Source: DAIPKP01 sp964539095 (GTDB lineage Bacteria > Synergistota > Synergistia > Synergistales > Aminiphilaceae). From it: a stretch of 64,000 bases of DNA. Numbering within the stretch: the stretch's first letter is position 1; each line of letters starts with the position of its first letter. Under the pieces are notes generated by a model. That model worked only from the letters and a program-made list of their open reading frames with translations, was not told where the DNA came from and searched no databases. Position numbers and translations under genes: made by a program. Location: the NCBI GenBank assembly GCA_964539095.1, contig CAZIFL010000004.1, positions 113,124 to 177,123 of the forward strand. Reading direction: 5' to 3'. This document shows, piece after piece, positions 1 through 8,053 of the stretch.

Positions 1-1
1 C

Positions 2-64
2 GTCATCGCCCCTGCAGAAGAGGAAGATTCGGATCTGTTGCGGCAGGAATTCTCTGGGGTATAA
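2..64 (+). CDS. 3' end of an unidentified gene (partial)
   Basis: An open frame runs in from the left edge and stops at a TAA at 62-64, giving 20 C-terminal residues rich in acidic side chains (VIAPAEEEDSDLL...). The fragment is too short to recognise. The 134 bases between this stop and the next start show no clear terminator, so it could be the last part of a gene upstream of the helicase. Confidence 0.3.
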   Translation, partial: VIAPAEEEDSDLLRQEFSGV

Positions 65-198
65 TGGCGAGGTTTGAAAATTTCAGGAGCAAGATCCGTA
101 TCCCCCAACAAAAAGGCCAGAACCTCTCTTTATCGTGCCTTTGCCCTACCCATATTTGTAGCTAAGAACCAATAACTAGCCACTAGATTTTTAAGAGG

Positions 199-2181
199 GT
201 GTTTTCCATCGAATCTTCCAGAGTGTGTGAAAAAACGTTTGAAAAAGAGATGTTTGCCCTTTTCGGTTCCTCCGGGGCCTTTGCAAAGAAATTTGAGGGG
301 TATCGTCCTCGGCTTCCCCAACAGCAGCTTGCACAGGCGGTGTGGGATATCTGTGATGCTGAGGAGGGGCTTCTTGCGGCAGAGGCTCCTACGGGGGTGG
401 GAAAGAGCTTTGCTCTTCTTGCGCCGGCACTGCTTCAAGCGGAGGCCCAGGATAAAAGGGTGCTTGTGCTCACAGGAAGCATCCCGCTTCAGGAGCAGCT
501 TCTCAAGAAGGATCTTCCCCAGCTTATGAATATTCTCAATATCTATCTCCCCTATGCACTTATCAAGGGGCGATCTCGTTATGCCTGCCGGGCTCGCATT
601 CGGGAGCTTGGATCGGAAGGGCTTCTCTCCTTTTCCGGAGATCAGGGGAGCGCTTCGTCTCTCATTCTCGATTGGGCAAAACGGAGCGTTCTGGGAGATC
701 TCGAAGAGCTTTCCCTCCCCCCTTCACATCCGGGGGTGCTGAAAATAGCCGCCAAGAGCCGGGGATGTCTGGGGAGAGCCTGCGAAGAGTGGGAGAACTG
801 CTTTGTGCAGCGGGCCCTTCGGCAAGCTCTGGATAGTTCGGTGGTGGTAGCAAACTACCATCTTTTCTTTGCGTATACCCTTGGGGCGGGGATGCCCTTT
901 CCTATCCCCTTTGATATCCTCCTCTGCGATGAAGCGCATCATCTTATGGAGGCTGCGAGAAGCTCCGTTGCTAAGGTCTTTTCTCTGGACGAGATGAATC
1001 GGCTTCTTGCTCCTGGTACGGTAACTCAGCTCGTGCGCTATGCGGAGCAGGAGCATCTTCCCTCGGAAGATTTTCATGAAGAACTCAAGCTTCTTCGCAG
1101 GGATTGTGAAGGGCTTTTCGAGATGATTCTCTGGAAGTGCGGTAAGGGACGTACCTTCAAAAAGCCTCTGGAGGAGCTGCAGAACAGGAGCAGCCATATT
1201 CTCGAGCGATTGGGGCGGGTGGCCCATACTCTGGCTTCCCTGAGGGAGGGCCCCTCGGGAGAAGAGCCCAGCGAGGAGGCGAGTGCCTTGCTTCTCTGGT
1301 ATGAGGATCTCTCCCTTCTTGCCCGGCATGGGGATTGGTGCTGCAGCGTGGCTCACTACCCCGAATGGGCCTACTGGTGGGATGGCCGGAATTTGCAGAG
1401 CGTTCCCACGGACTGTTCTCCCTGGATACGCCAGGTTCTCGACTATTCCAAGGGGGGGTGCATGGTGGCCACCTCCGCCACTCTGGCGCTGGAGGGACGT
1501 TTTGACTACTGGCAGAGACAGACCGGGCTTGTCCCCCATCGTGCTCTGGTGGTGGATACTCCCTTCAATCTCAAGGAGCAGATGGAGATCTGGGTGGTGG
1601 ATATGGGGCTCCGGGTGGTGGATCCCTCTTACGATGATACTCTTGCCCGCACCGCCGAGCGTCTTATAGAGGATAATCAGGGGCGTACCCTGCTTCTGGT
1701 AAGCTCCCGAAGACTTCTGGGGATCGTGAAGGAGCGCCTCCTTCGAAAGCCCCGATCGTATCGGGTGCTGGTGCAGGACGATCTCCCCCGATCAGAGCTT
1801 CTCCGGATCTTTCGGGAGGATACTACCTCGGTGCTGGTGGGTACCGTCTCCTTTCGAGAGGGGGTGGATATTCCCGGCGATGGGCTTACCCAGGTGATTG
1901 TGGATCGCATCCCCTTTCCCCATCCCAGGGATCCTCTTGTAGAGGCCCAGAACGATGCGCTGGGGAAAAAGGCCTTTTCCGAAGAGACTCTCCCCTGGGC
2001 GATCATGCTGTTGAAGCAGGCTGTGGGAAGGCTTATCCGTTCAGATGCCGACCGGGGGAGAGTCGTTATTCTGGATGGTAGGGTGGTGCAACGGCGGGAG
2101 TGGCATATTCTCGAAGCTCTTCCCCGGGTCCGGGTGCGGCATCTTCGGCTCTCTTCGGAGATGCGAAGCGGGAAAAAATAA
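199..2181 (+). CDS. DinG-family superfamily 2 DNA helicase
   Basis: ATP-dependent 5'-3' DNA helicase of the DinG/XPD type, expected to act in DNA repair. In the 660-residue frame the Walker A motif APTGVGKS lies at residues 63-70 and the Walker B box DEAH at 244-247. Four cysteines at 130, 190, 195 and 201 are placed as in the iron-sulfur cluster domain of XPD/DinG helicases. The C-terminal motif QAVGRLIR, with the arginine finger, is intact. The start is uncertain. The GTG at 199 has its only purine-rich tract touching it, and the ATG at 250 (residue 18, MFALFGSSG) is an equally good choice. The gene stands alone: 134 bases follow before rpmH, which has its own promoter. I do not assign dinG as a symbol because several paralogues share this architecture. 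Confidence 0.9.
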   Translation: MFSIESSRVCEKTFEKEMFALFGSSGAFAKKFEGYRPRLPQQQLAQAVWDICDAEEGLLAAEAPTGVGKSFALLAPALLQAEAQDKRVLVLTGSIPLQEQLLKKDLPQLMNILNIYLPYALIKGRSRYACRARIRELGSEGLLSFSGDQGSASSLILDWAKRSVLGDLEELSLPPSHPGVLKIAAKSRGCLGRACEEWENCFVQRALRQALDSSVVVANYHLFFAYTLGAGMPFPIPFDILLCDEAHHLMEAARSSVAKVFSLDEMNRLLAPGTVTQLVRYAEQEHLPSEDFHEELKLLRRDCEGLFEMILWKCGKGRTFKKPLEELQNRSSHILERLGRVAHTLASLREGPSGEEPSEEASALLLWYEDLSLLARHGDWCCSVAHYPEWAYWWDGRNLQSVPTDCSPWIRQVLDYSKGGCMVATSATLALEGRFDYWQRQTGLVPHRALVVDTPFNLKEQMEIWVVDMGLRVVDPSYDDTLARTAERLIEDNQGRTLLLVSSRRLLGIVKERLLRKPRSYRVLVQDDLPRSELLRIFREDTTSVLVGTVSFREGVDIPGDGLTQVIVDRIPFPHPRDPLVEAQNDALGKKAFSEETLPWAIMLLKQAVGRLIRSDADRGRVVILDGRVVQRREWHILEALPRVRVRHLRLSSEMRSGKK

Positions 2182-2214
2182 TCGTTTTTTCTTGAAAAGT
2201 CGTCTTCAAAAAGT

Positions 2215-2243
2215 TTGCTCCAAATCGGGGGCTGTGTTATATT
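2215..2243 (+). promoter_or_regulatory. Sigma-70-type promoter for the rpmH operon
   Basis: TTGCTC at 2215-2220, a 17-base spacer and TATATT at 2238-2243. This predicts a transcript start near 2250 and a leader of about 65 bases before rpmH. The promoter lies in the only non-coding gap between the helicase and the ribosomal-protein operon. Confidence 0.6.
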
Positions 2244-2315
2244 ATCTCGGTTGATCTTCCCGAGAGAAATTCGGAAGTGCTTTCCATACTACTTGAAGTT
2301 GAGGAGGTGTTCTTA

Positions 2316-2450
2316 ATGAAGCGTACATATCAGCCGCATAACACGCGTCGGAAGCGGGCCATGGGTTTCCTTGAGCGTTCCCGTTCTGCCAGCGGAAGGC
2401 GCATCCTGAAGAACAGAAGACGTAGGGGCCGGGCGCGTTTGGCCGTGTAA
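2316..2450 (+). CDS. rpmH: 50S ribosomal protein L34
   Basis: Structural protein of the large ribosomal subunit. The 44-residue product begins MKRTYQPHNTRRKR and ends RGRARLAV, the standard L34 ends, and is almost entirely basic. AGGAGGT at 2302-2308 sits seven bases before the ATG. It is followed after four bases by rnpA, the near-universal bacterial order. In many genomes this pair adjoins dnaA and oriC, but the gene to the left here is a helicase, so the origin is not visible. It is short enough to be missed by length cut-offs. Confidence 0.97.
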   Translation: MKRTYQPHNTRRKRAMGFLERSRSASGRRILKNRRRRGRARLAV

Positions 2451-2454
2451 ACGC

Positions 2455-2886
2455 GTGAAACGTTATTCTTTTTCTTCGGATTGTCGTGTTCGTTCTCGTT
2501 GGGAGTTTGATCTCGTGTTCCGCACTGGCCAGCGCATTCAAGGGCGGCTGGTGCGGTTCATTTATGTGTCTTCCCCCGACGGAACCTCTCGGTACGGCGT
2601 TGCGGCGGGGAAGCGTCTAGGCAGTGCTCCCTATCGGAACCGGGGAAAGAGGCTCTGCCGGGAGGCTTTGCGTCGCCTTATCCCCTGGATACGAGAGGGA
2701 TACTGGATGGTCGTGATGATTCGAAAGCACGGCTTAGAAGGAAAGGCCTGGAATGTGTATCATGAAATGGGAACTCTTCTCGCCTCTCAAGGATTTCTAA
2801 AGGAGGATTGGCCGAATCATGCCTGGAATCAGGTGGATCGTCCGGATTCCTCAAAAGACTGTCCTTATCCTCATCAAAATTTATAA
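2455..2886 (+). CDS. rnpA: Ribonuclease P protein component
   Basis: Basic protein cofactor of the RNase P ribozyme, which trims tRNA 5' ends. The family signature is visible as RNRGKRLCREALRRL near residues 62-76, preceded by the F-D-x-V-F-R and GVAAGKRLG segments. The GTG start at 2455 follows the rpmH stop by four bases, implying translational coupling. At 143 residues it is about 20-25 longer than usual. The extra C-terminal tail (after residue about 118) lies over the start of yidD in another frame, with a 68-base overlap, and is probably not functionally important. Confidence 0.95.
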   Translation: MKRYSFSSDCRVRSRWEFDLVFRTGQRIQGRLVRFIYVSSPDGTSRYGVAAGKRLGSAPYRNRGKRLCREALRRLIPWIREGYWMVVMIRKHGLEGKAWNVYHEMGTLLASQGFLKEDWPNHAWNQVDRPDSSKDCPYPHQNL

Positions 2887-3106
2887 GAGATGTATCTCTC
2901 CCTATCTTGGAACAAACTGCCGTTTTGTCCCCACCTGCTCGGAGTATGCCTATACGGCTATCGAACGTTTTGGTCTTTTTCGAGGGATTCTTCTGGCACT
3001 GCGGAGAATATGCTGTTGTGCTCCGTGGCACCCCGGGGGGTATGATCCTGTGCCCCCTAAAGAAAAGGCACAAGAGGAACAGCCTCGGAATATTCTTGAA
3101 CAGTAA
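2819..3106 (+). CDS. yidD: Membrane protein insertion efficiency factor YidD
   Basis: Small membrane-associated protein that assists YidC-dependent insertion. The 95-residue product has the family core YKRCISPYLGTNCRFVPTCSEYA and CAPWHPGGYDPVP, with conserved cysteines and the amphipathic N-terminal helix. The start lies inside the 3' end of rnpA, behind AAAGGAGG at about 2799-2806. The C-terminal 15 residues are charged and variable. The order rnpA-yidD-yidC is the standard one. Confidence 0.93.
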   Translation: MPGIRWIVRIPQKTVLILIKIYKRCISPYLGTNCRFVPTCSEYAYTAIERFGLFRGILLALRRICCCAPWHPGGYDPVPPKEKAQEEQPRNILEQ

Positions 3107-3159
3107 GGGGATTTCTCTCTATAGTGAATCATAATTCAGCCAAGGGATGGTGACCCCCA

Positions 3160-3969
3160 GTGAGTGCAATGTGGAATGCGGGAACAGATTTGCTGCTGTA
3201 TATTTTGAATTTCTTTTACGGAATTAGCCACTCTTACGGACTCTCTATTATTCTGCTTACGGTACTCGTACGGATTCTGCTGCATCCTCTGAACCACAAG
3301 CAGCTTGTCAGTATGCAGAAAATGCAGAAGCTCCAGCCTCGTCTCAAGGTTCTGCAGGAGAAGTACGCCGGCGACAAGGAGCAGCTTAACAAAGAAACCA
3401 TGCAGCTCTATAAAGAGAACAAAGTGAATCCTGCGGCGGGCTGTCTCCCCCTGCTGGTGCAGCTTCCTATTCTGATCCTCCTTTTCCGTGTTTTGAACAA
3501 CCAGGAACTGCTTAATCAGACTCTCAAACTGACCCAGGAATCTCTTTCTTTCTTTACCATTCACCTGGACCAGTCGCTCTACGGTGCTATGGGAGCCGCT
3601 TTCGGCCTGGGAGGAGACACCACTACCATCGGGCTTGCTCAGATTGCTCAGGCTGTAATGGCCAATCCGGGGGGGCTTATCAACGTGGGAGCCTATCTGG
3701 GGAATCTTCTCCTTGTGGGGGTCATCGGTTTTCTTACCTGGTTCCAGCAGCAGATGACCGCTGTCAGCAATCCTTCTATGCAGTTTATGAACTGGTTTAT
3801 GCCTCTCTTCCTAGTCTTTATCTGCCTCAGCCTTCCTGGAGGGGTGCTTCTTTACTGGGGAGCCTCCTCGCTTATGGGAGTGGTTCAGCAGTGGCGTATC
3901 AAAATGAAAACTACGGTGGAGATGCAGGAGAAGCCCGCACTGCACCGGGAGCGGCCCAAAAGATCCTGA
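3160..3969 (+). CDS. yidC: YidC/Oxa1-family membrane protein insertase
   Basis: Inner-membrane insertase that places and folds membrane proteins with or after SecYEG. The 269-residue product matches the short form without the large periplasmic domain of proteobacterial YidC. It has a hydrophobic N-terminal segment (about 5-35), the charged cytoplasmic hairpin KQLVSMQKMQKLQPRLK, the helix CLPLLVQLPILILLFRVL and further hydrophobic helices near 180-200 and 205-245. The start is GTG at 3160, or possibly ATG at 3169. The C-terminus is basic, as expected for ribosome contact. It lies between yidD and jag in the conserved cluster. Confidence 0.94.
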   Translation: MSAMWNAGTDLLLYILNFFYGISHSYGLSIILLTVLVRILLHPLNHKQLVSMQKMQKLQPRLKVLQEKYAGDKEQLNKETMQLYKENKVNPAAGCLPLLVQLPILILLFRVLNNQELLNQTLKLTQESLSFFTIHLDQSLYGAMGAAFGLGGDTTTIGLAQIAQAVMANPGGLINVGAYLGNLLLVGVIGFLTWFQQQMTAVSNPSMQFMNWFMPLFLVFICLSLPGGVLLYWGASSLMGVVQQWRIKMKTTVEMQEKPALHRERPKRS

Positions 3970-4061
3970 GACACACGTTAGAGGGCCCTATATTGCTGCG
4001 CTGACAGCATCGCATCTATGGGTGCATTCGGCGGTATATGCAAAGAGGAGGTATGGTCTTT

Positions 4062-4745
4062 ATGTCTGAACACGATGTGCTTGTTTTGGAAAGCGCCACA
4101 TCCGAGGAAGCGCTTCAGGAAGCTTCTGTTCGCTTATCTCTTCCTCCGGAGAACCTCGTAGTGGAACTTGTGGACGAGGGAAGGAAGCTTTTTGGCCTCT
4201 TCGGGAAAAAGAATACGTACCATATTCGTCCCGTAGCATCCCGAGAGATGCTTCAGGCCTGGTCCTTACTGCAAACCCTGGCAGAGTATATGGGTGCTTC
4301 CGTAGAGCCTGGATACGGAGAGGATAACGTTCTTGAGATCTGCGGCAGGGATAAGGATGTCTTCCTGGGAGATCACGGCTCCTCTCTCCGTTCTCTGGAG
4401 TATCTTCTTAACCTCATGCTTCGGGATGCTGTAGAGGGATGGGTCCGCCTGGATAGCGACGGCTATCGGGAAATTCGTCAGAAGGGGCTCGAAGAGTCCG
4501 CACACAGTGCGGCGGAAGAGGCCTGTCGAAGGCGTCGACCCGTCTCTCTGGATCCTATGACGAGCTGGGAACGCAGGATTGTGCATCTTGCCCTGAAGGA
4601 GCGTGATGAGGTGGAGACCCGTTCGGTGGGGGATGATCCCTCTCGACGGGTGGTGATCTGGCCCAAGAGATCCTCCGAACGAGCCGCTTCTTCTTCGTCC
4701 TCTTCTCGAAGCAGGGATAGCTTTCGCCCTCGAAGAATACGGTAG
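4062..4745 (+). CDS. jag: Jag/KhpB RNA-binding protein (Jag-N, KH, R3H)
   Basis: Cytoplasmic RNA-binding protein, known in Gram-positives as KhpB/EloR, linked to cell elongation and small-RNA binding. Three domains are visible. The N-terminal Jag segment has the ELVDEGRKLFGLFGKK pattern, the KH domain is around GDHGSSLRSLEYLLNLMLRD, and the R3H domain has SWERRIVHLAL. A Ser/Arg-rich tail ends the protein. I chose the ATG at 4062 (MSEHDV) because AGAGGAGG at 4044-4051 is ten bases upstream; ATGs at 4038 and 4053 are in frame but badly spaced. It closes the yidC cluster and runs into lgt with a 12-base gap. Confidence 0.9.
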   Translation: MSEHDVLVLESATSEEALQEASVRLSLPPENLVVELVDEGRKLFGLFGKKNTYHIRPVASREMLQAWSLLQTLAEYMGASVEPGYGEDNVLEICGRDKDVFLGDHGSSLRSLEYLLNLMLRDAVEGWVRLDSDGYREIRQKGLEESAHSAAEEACRRRRPVSLDPMTSWERRIVHLALKERDEVETRSVGDDPSRRVVIWPKRSSERAASSSSSSRSRDSFRPRRIR

Positions 4746-4757
4746 AGATAAGGGATA

Positions 4758-5531
4758 ATGCATAGAATTCTCTTTACCGTAGGATCAATGCCGGTCCACA
4801 GCTATTATGTGCTGTGGACCGCAGCTTTGATGGTGGGGGTGTGGTGGACCCGAAGACGTATGTCGGAAGTGTACGGCTGTTCCGACGAACTTGCGGGAGC
4901 CATCGTTTTCTGGGCCCTTATCGGCGTGTATGTCGGTGCCCGTGTAGGAAGCGTTTTCGATAACTGGAGCTACTTTTCTCAGCATCCCTTGAAAATAATT
5001 TCTCCCTTCGAGGGGGGGCTTTCGGCGATTCCCGCCTTTTTTGGGGCCGGGCTTTTCGGAATTCTTCGCTCCTGGAAGGGAAAGACTCCCTGGTGGATCT
5101 GTGCGGAGGCCGCAAGCATTCCCGCCATAACGGTGGTGATGATCGGCCGCGTGGGATGTTTCCTTAATGGCTGCTGTTACGGCATTGAAGCCGCTCCTCC
5201 CTGGGGGATGCATTTTCCCTTTGATCCCCCGTTACTGCTTCGCTATCCCACGCAGATCTACTATTCTGTTGCAGCCCTGGGGATTTTAGGGGTTCTTTTC
5301 GGGGCGGAAAAATATTTTCTTCGGCGGTTCCCCCGTGAAATTCGCAAGGGAGCGCTACTGTGGCCTCTTTTCATGATCTGTTACGGAGGCATGCGCTTTT
5401 TTGTAGATCATCTTCGACAGGATTTTTATGTGGACAAGCCCTTTAACTCCATGCTTCTTTCGGGGGGGGTAGCCCTCTGGGGAGTAGGTTGGCTTCTTTT
5501 CTCCCTTTACAGAAATCGGCGGCGTTCCTAA
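4758..5531 (+). CDS. lgt: Prolipoprotein diacylglyceryl transferase
   Basis: Integral membrane enzyme that moves diacylglycerol from phosphatidylglycerol to the lipobox cysteine of prolipoproteins, the first step of lipoprotein maturation. The 257-residue product has the Lgt signature in the form GRVGCFLNGCCYG (about residues 131-143), the PFEGGLSA segment that corresponds to the family's G-G-L-x-x-x-G loop, PTQIYY and the C-terminal GGMRFFVDHLRQD motif. About seven hydrophobic helices are apparent. The asparagine usual in GRxGN is a cysteine here, which is a deviation worth noting. A terminator overlaps its stop codon. Confidence 0.88.
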   Translation: MHRILFTVGSMPVHSYYVLWTAALMVGVWWTRRRMSEVYGCSDELAGAIVFWALIGVYVGARVGSVFDNWSYFSQHPLKIISPFEGGLSAIPAFFGAGLFGILRSWKGKTPWWICAEAASIPAITVVMIGRVGCFLNGCCYGIEAAPPWGMHFPFDPPLLLRYPTQIYYSVAALGILGVLFGAEKYFLRRFPREIRKGALLWPLFMICYGGMRFFVDHLRQDFYVDKPFNSMLLSGGVALWGVGWLLFSLYRNRRRS

Positions 5532-5553
5532 AAAAGGAATACCGCCGTTTTTT
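5517..5553 (+). terminator. Rho-independent terminator of the rpmH-lgt operon
   Basis: Stem CGGCGGCGTTCC (5517-5528) pairs with GGAATACCGCCG (5536-5547), allowing a two-base internal mismatch, followed by six T. The lgt stop codon lies in the loop. Confidence 0.8.
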
Positions 5554-5650
5554 GTAGCCCCTTTTCCGTAATTTTTCCTATCCCTTTTTGAAGGGACTGT
5601 ATAGAATGGAAATGCACAAAAGACAAAACTTTACCAGGAGGTGCTTTGCC

Positions 5651-7054
5651 ATGCGGCGATACGGTATGCAGATATGGCTCAAAACGTTTCTTTTCGGGGT
5701 GTTTGGAACGGTTCTTTTTCTCCTCCTCGGCTTTACGGGAACCCCCCGCCTCGAAGCTGCTCCCCCCATGCCGAATCCCTTTGTGGATATTATCAAAAAG
5801 GCTTCTCCGGGGGTGGTGAATATCGATACGGAGACCTTGGTAACGCAGAACATTTCCCCACTCTTTCGGGATCCTCTTTTTAGGGAATTTTTCGGCAAGC
5901 AGTTCGAAGAATACTCCCGCAGAGTGCCCATGAGGGGGCGGGGATCTGGGTTTATTGTCAATAAAGAGGGGTATATCCTTACCAACGCTCATGTTATTGC
6001 GGATGCGGATTCCATTACGGTGACTCTTTCGGATGGCCGGGAGTTCGAGGCGAAGCTGGTGGGGACGGATCCCACCTTCGACCTGGGTGTTTTGAAGATT
6101 GAAGCCTCCAATTTGCCAACCCTCGACCTTGGAGACTCCGAGGCCCTAGATGTGGGGGAGTATGTGCTTGCCATAGGGAACCCCTACGGCTTGGAACATT
6201 CGGTGACCATGGGGGTGATCTCCGCAAAAAACCGCAGTATTCATGCGGGGGAGGTGCACTTTCAGGGCTTTTTGCAGACCGATGCGGCCATCAACCCCGG
6301 TAACAGCGGGGGGCCTCTTCTTGATGTCCGGGGAAAGGTGGTGGGGATCAATACCGCCATTATCCCCTTTGCCCAGGGGATCGGTTTTGCCATCCCCTCG
6401 AATATGGCTCGCCAGGTGCTGCAGGATCTCATGATGTACGGCAGAGTGAACCGGGGGTGGCTGGGAGCCTCTATTCAGCCCGTGACGAAGGAGGTGGCAG
6501 AGGCCTACGGACTCGATTCCCCCAGGGGTGCTCTGGTAAGTGATATCATGCCCAATTCTCCTGCCGAGAAGGCGGGGCTCCGTCGGGGAGATATCATTAC
6601 CAAGGTAGGGAAAAAGCGTGTTGAAAGCTCCCAGGATCTCGTCTTTCTGATACGGAGTCATCTTGCGGGGGATAGGGTGGATATGGAGATCTTTCGGGAT
6701 GGAAAGAGTGAGATCCTACCAGTGCGCCTTGATCCTCTTCCGGGAGAAGAAAAACCCTCCTCCAAGCCCTTGGAGTCTCTGGAGAAGACCCTTGGCATTA
6801 CCGTCGAGCCTATGGGGCTTGAAGATGCTCGTAAGAGAGGCGTTCCTGGGGGGATGATTATCCGTAAGGTAGCTCCCAACTCCAGGGCGGGTAGAGTGGG
6901 GTTGCGGGAGGGAGATGTTATTCTCGAAGTAAATGGCCGAACCATCACCGATACCATATCCTGGCAGAGAGCCATGGAACAGGTAAACAAGGCTCTGGTG
7001 TTCCTTATCTCCCGGGAGGGAAGAACCTTTTTCGTCTCCCTGCGTATTGAGTAG
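5651..7054 (+). CDS. HtrA/DegP-type periplasmic serine protease with two PDZ domains
   Basis: Envelope quality-control protease. I start it at ATG 5651, nine bases after AGGAGGT (5636-5642), giving 467 residues with an N-terminal hydrophobic export segment (about 8-36, ending near LEAAPP). The trypsin-like domain shows the complete triad: His114 in TNAHVIA, Asp144 in DPTFDLGVLKI and Ser219 in GNSGGPL. Two PDZ domains follow. The first has the GWLGASIQPV and NSPAEKAGLRRGDII features, the second the NSRAGRVGLREGDVI feature. The gene sits alone between the lgt terminator and the cysE promoter. DegP, DegQ and DegS types cannot be separated by eye, but two PDZ domains favour DegP/Q over DegS. Confidence 0.93.
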   Translation: MRRYGMQIWLKTFLFGVFGTVLFLLLGFTGTPRLEAAPPMPNPFVDIIKKASPGVVNIDTETLVTQNISPLFRDPLFREFFGKQFEEYSRRVPMRGRGSGFIVNKEGYILTNAHVIADADSITVTLSDGREFEAKLVGTDPTFDLGVLKIEASNLPTLDLGDSEALDVGEYVLAIGNPYGLEHSVTMGVISAKNRSIHAGEVHFQGFLQTDAAINPGNSGGPLLDVRGKVVGINTAIIPFAQGIGFAIPSNMARQVLQDLMMYGRVNRGWLGASIQPVTKEVAEAYGLDSPRGALVSDIMPNSPAEKAGLRRGDIITKVGKKRVESSQDLVFLIRSHLAGDRVDMEIFRDGKSEILPVRLDPLPGEEKPSSKPLESLEKTLGITVEPMGLEDARKRGVPGGMIIRKVAPNSRAGRVGLREGDVILEVNGRTITDTISWQRAMEQVNKALVFLISREGRTFFVSLRIE

Positions 7055-7077
7055 AGCTTCAAAGAGTATTTCAGGGG

Positions 7078-7106
7078 TTGACAGATACGGGATTTTTGCG
7101 TATATT
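7078..7106 (+). promoter_or_regulatory. Strong sigma-70-type promoter for the cysE-cysK operon
   Basis: TTGACA at 7078-7083, exactly 17 bases, then TATATT at 7101-7106. The predicted transcript start is near 7113, which places the Cys leader ORF, the hairpins and the terminator in a roughly 270-base leader. Confidence 0.82.
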
Positions 7107-7162
7107 TCCCGCTAATGATGTTTGAGAGGGTCGTTGTAGAGCACTTTTCAGGAGGGTTCCCT

Positions 7163-7222
7163 ATGAGATCTTTCGTTTCTGTTTTCTTCGTCTGTTGTTG
7201 TTGCGGGTGGAAAAGCTCCTAG
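7163..7222 (+). CDS. Cysteine-codon leader peptide of the cysE-cysK operon
   Basis: A 19-residue ORF, MRSFVSVFFVCCCCGWKSS, reads ATG 7163 to TAG 7222. It has four consecutive Cys codons (TGT TGT TGT TGC, 7193-7204) and an excellent ribosome site, AGGAGGG at 7150-7156, six bases before the ATG. It lies between a consensus promoter and an intrinsic terminator ahead of cysE and cysK. That is the arrangement of amino-acid operon attenuators: a ribosome that stalls for lack of Cys-tRNA changes downstream RNA folding. The tetra-Cys run ahead of the cysteine biosynthesis genes makes chance unlikely. Function as an attenuator is inferred; the peptide itself is probably not needed. Confidence 0.82.
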   Translation: MRSFVSVFFVCCCCGWKSS

Positions 7223-7360
7223 TTTCCACTGCGGCATTCTTGCTGCGGCGGGCTTCATACAGAGGCTGCAGCAGAAGAGATGCAAAGGCGTAGGGTAAAC
7301 CTCGTTTTTCATGGTATCCATCGGGAGAGTCTGCTGTGGCAGGTTCTCCCGATTTTTTTG
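7205..7360 (+). promoter_or_regulatory. Cysteine attenuator: alternative hairpins and terminator
   Basis: The terminator stem is ATCGGGAGA (7320-7328) with TCTCCCGAT (7345-7353), an inner stem CTGC/GCAG, and a T tract at 7353-7359. A competing pairing joins 7265-7275 (core CAGCAGA) with 7330-7340 (core TCTGCTG) over 11 positions with two G-T wobbles; it would disrupt the inner terminator stem. An early hairpin pairs GTGGAAA (7207-7213) with TTTCCAC (7223-7229), right after the Cys codons, where a stalled ribosome would block it. The terminator is clear; the antiterminator assignment is my proposal. Confidence 0.68.
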
Positions 7361-7381
7361 TTTTTAAGGAGGGTATCTACC

Positions 7382-8053
7382 ATGACCATGAGAGACGTAC
7401 TGCATACGCTCGGAGAAGATTTTAGAGCTGTTCGGAGAAATGATCCCGCCATTCCCCGAGGATTTCGGGGGCTTCTGGAGATCCTTTTGTGCACCCCCGG
7501 ATACTGGGCGGTGACCATGCACAGACTCTTTCACGTTCTTTACACCTTAAAGATTCCAGTTCTTCCCCGACTTCTCTCCCTGGTGATGCGCTGGCTTACG
7601 GGGATAGAGATTCATCCCGGTGCCCGTCTTGGGGCAGGAGTGTTTATTGATCACGGCATGGGCGTGGTGATCGGGCAAACCGCCCGGGTGGGCTCCCGGG
7701 TGCTCATCTATCAGGGGGTAACCCTGGGAGCTACGGGTAACGAGAAGGACTTTATCCGGCATCCTCTTGTGGAGGATGATGTGATCCTCGGTTCGGGGGC
7801 TCGGGTTTTGGGCAATCTTGTTATCGGAAAAGGTTCCCGCATCGGTGCGGGGGCGGTGGTTCTGGAGTCGGTGCCCCCCGAAAGCACGGTGGTGGGGATT
7901 CCCGCATCGGTGGTGAAGATCGGTTCTGAGAAGCTCCACAGCCCCGGCCATCTTCTTGACCGGTTGGAGACGCTGGAAAGAGAGTATGCTGCCCTTCGAG
8001 CCCTTCTTCTGGAGCAGGAGCCTCGGGTCTCCTGGGAGAGCAAAGCCTCATGA
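7382..8053 (+). CDS. cysE: Serine O-acetyltransferase
   Basis: Transfers acetyl from acetyl-CoA to L-serine, giving O-acetylserine for cysteine synthesis. The 223-residue product has an N-terminal helical region (about 1-65) followed by left-handed beta-helix hexapeptide repeats: IHPGARLGAGVFIDHGMGVVIG, then VTLGATG and GAGAVVLESVPPESTVVGIPA. The catalytic pair is expected at Asp/His in IDHG. I start it at ATG 7382, eight bases after AAGGAGGG (7366-7373); an upstream in-frame ATG at 7280 lies inside the attenuator and is not used. The stop overlaps the cysK start by four bases, so the two enzymes of the pathway are translationally coupled. Confidence 0.95.
   Translation: MTMRDVLHTLGEDFRAVRRNDPAIPRGFRGLLEILLCTPGYWAVTMHRLFHVLYTLKIPVLPRLLSLVMRWLTGIEIHPGARLGAGVFIDHGMGVVIGQTARVGSRVLIYQGVTLGATGNEKDFIRHPLVEDDVILGSGARVLGNLVIGKGSRIGAGAVVLESVPPESTVVGIPASVVKIGSEKLHSPGHLLDRLETLEREYAALRALLLEQEPRVSWESKAS

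Noticed and set aside
2182..2316. Replication origin next to rpmH
   Set aside because: rpmH often adjoins dn​aA/oriC, but there is no dnaA gene, no cluster of DnaA boxes and no AT-rich repeat tract in this gap.
7280..7381. N-terminal extension of cysE from the ATG at 7280
   Set aside because: The extension spans the attenuator terminator and is not conserved; the ATG at 7382 has a strong, well-spaced ribosome site.
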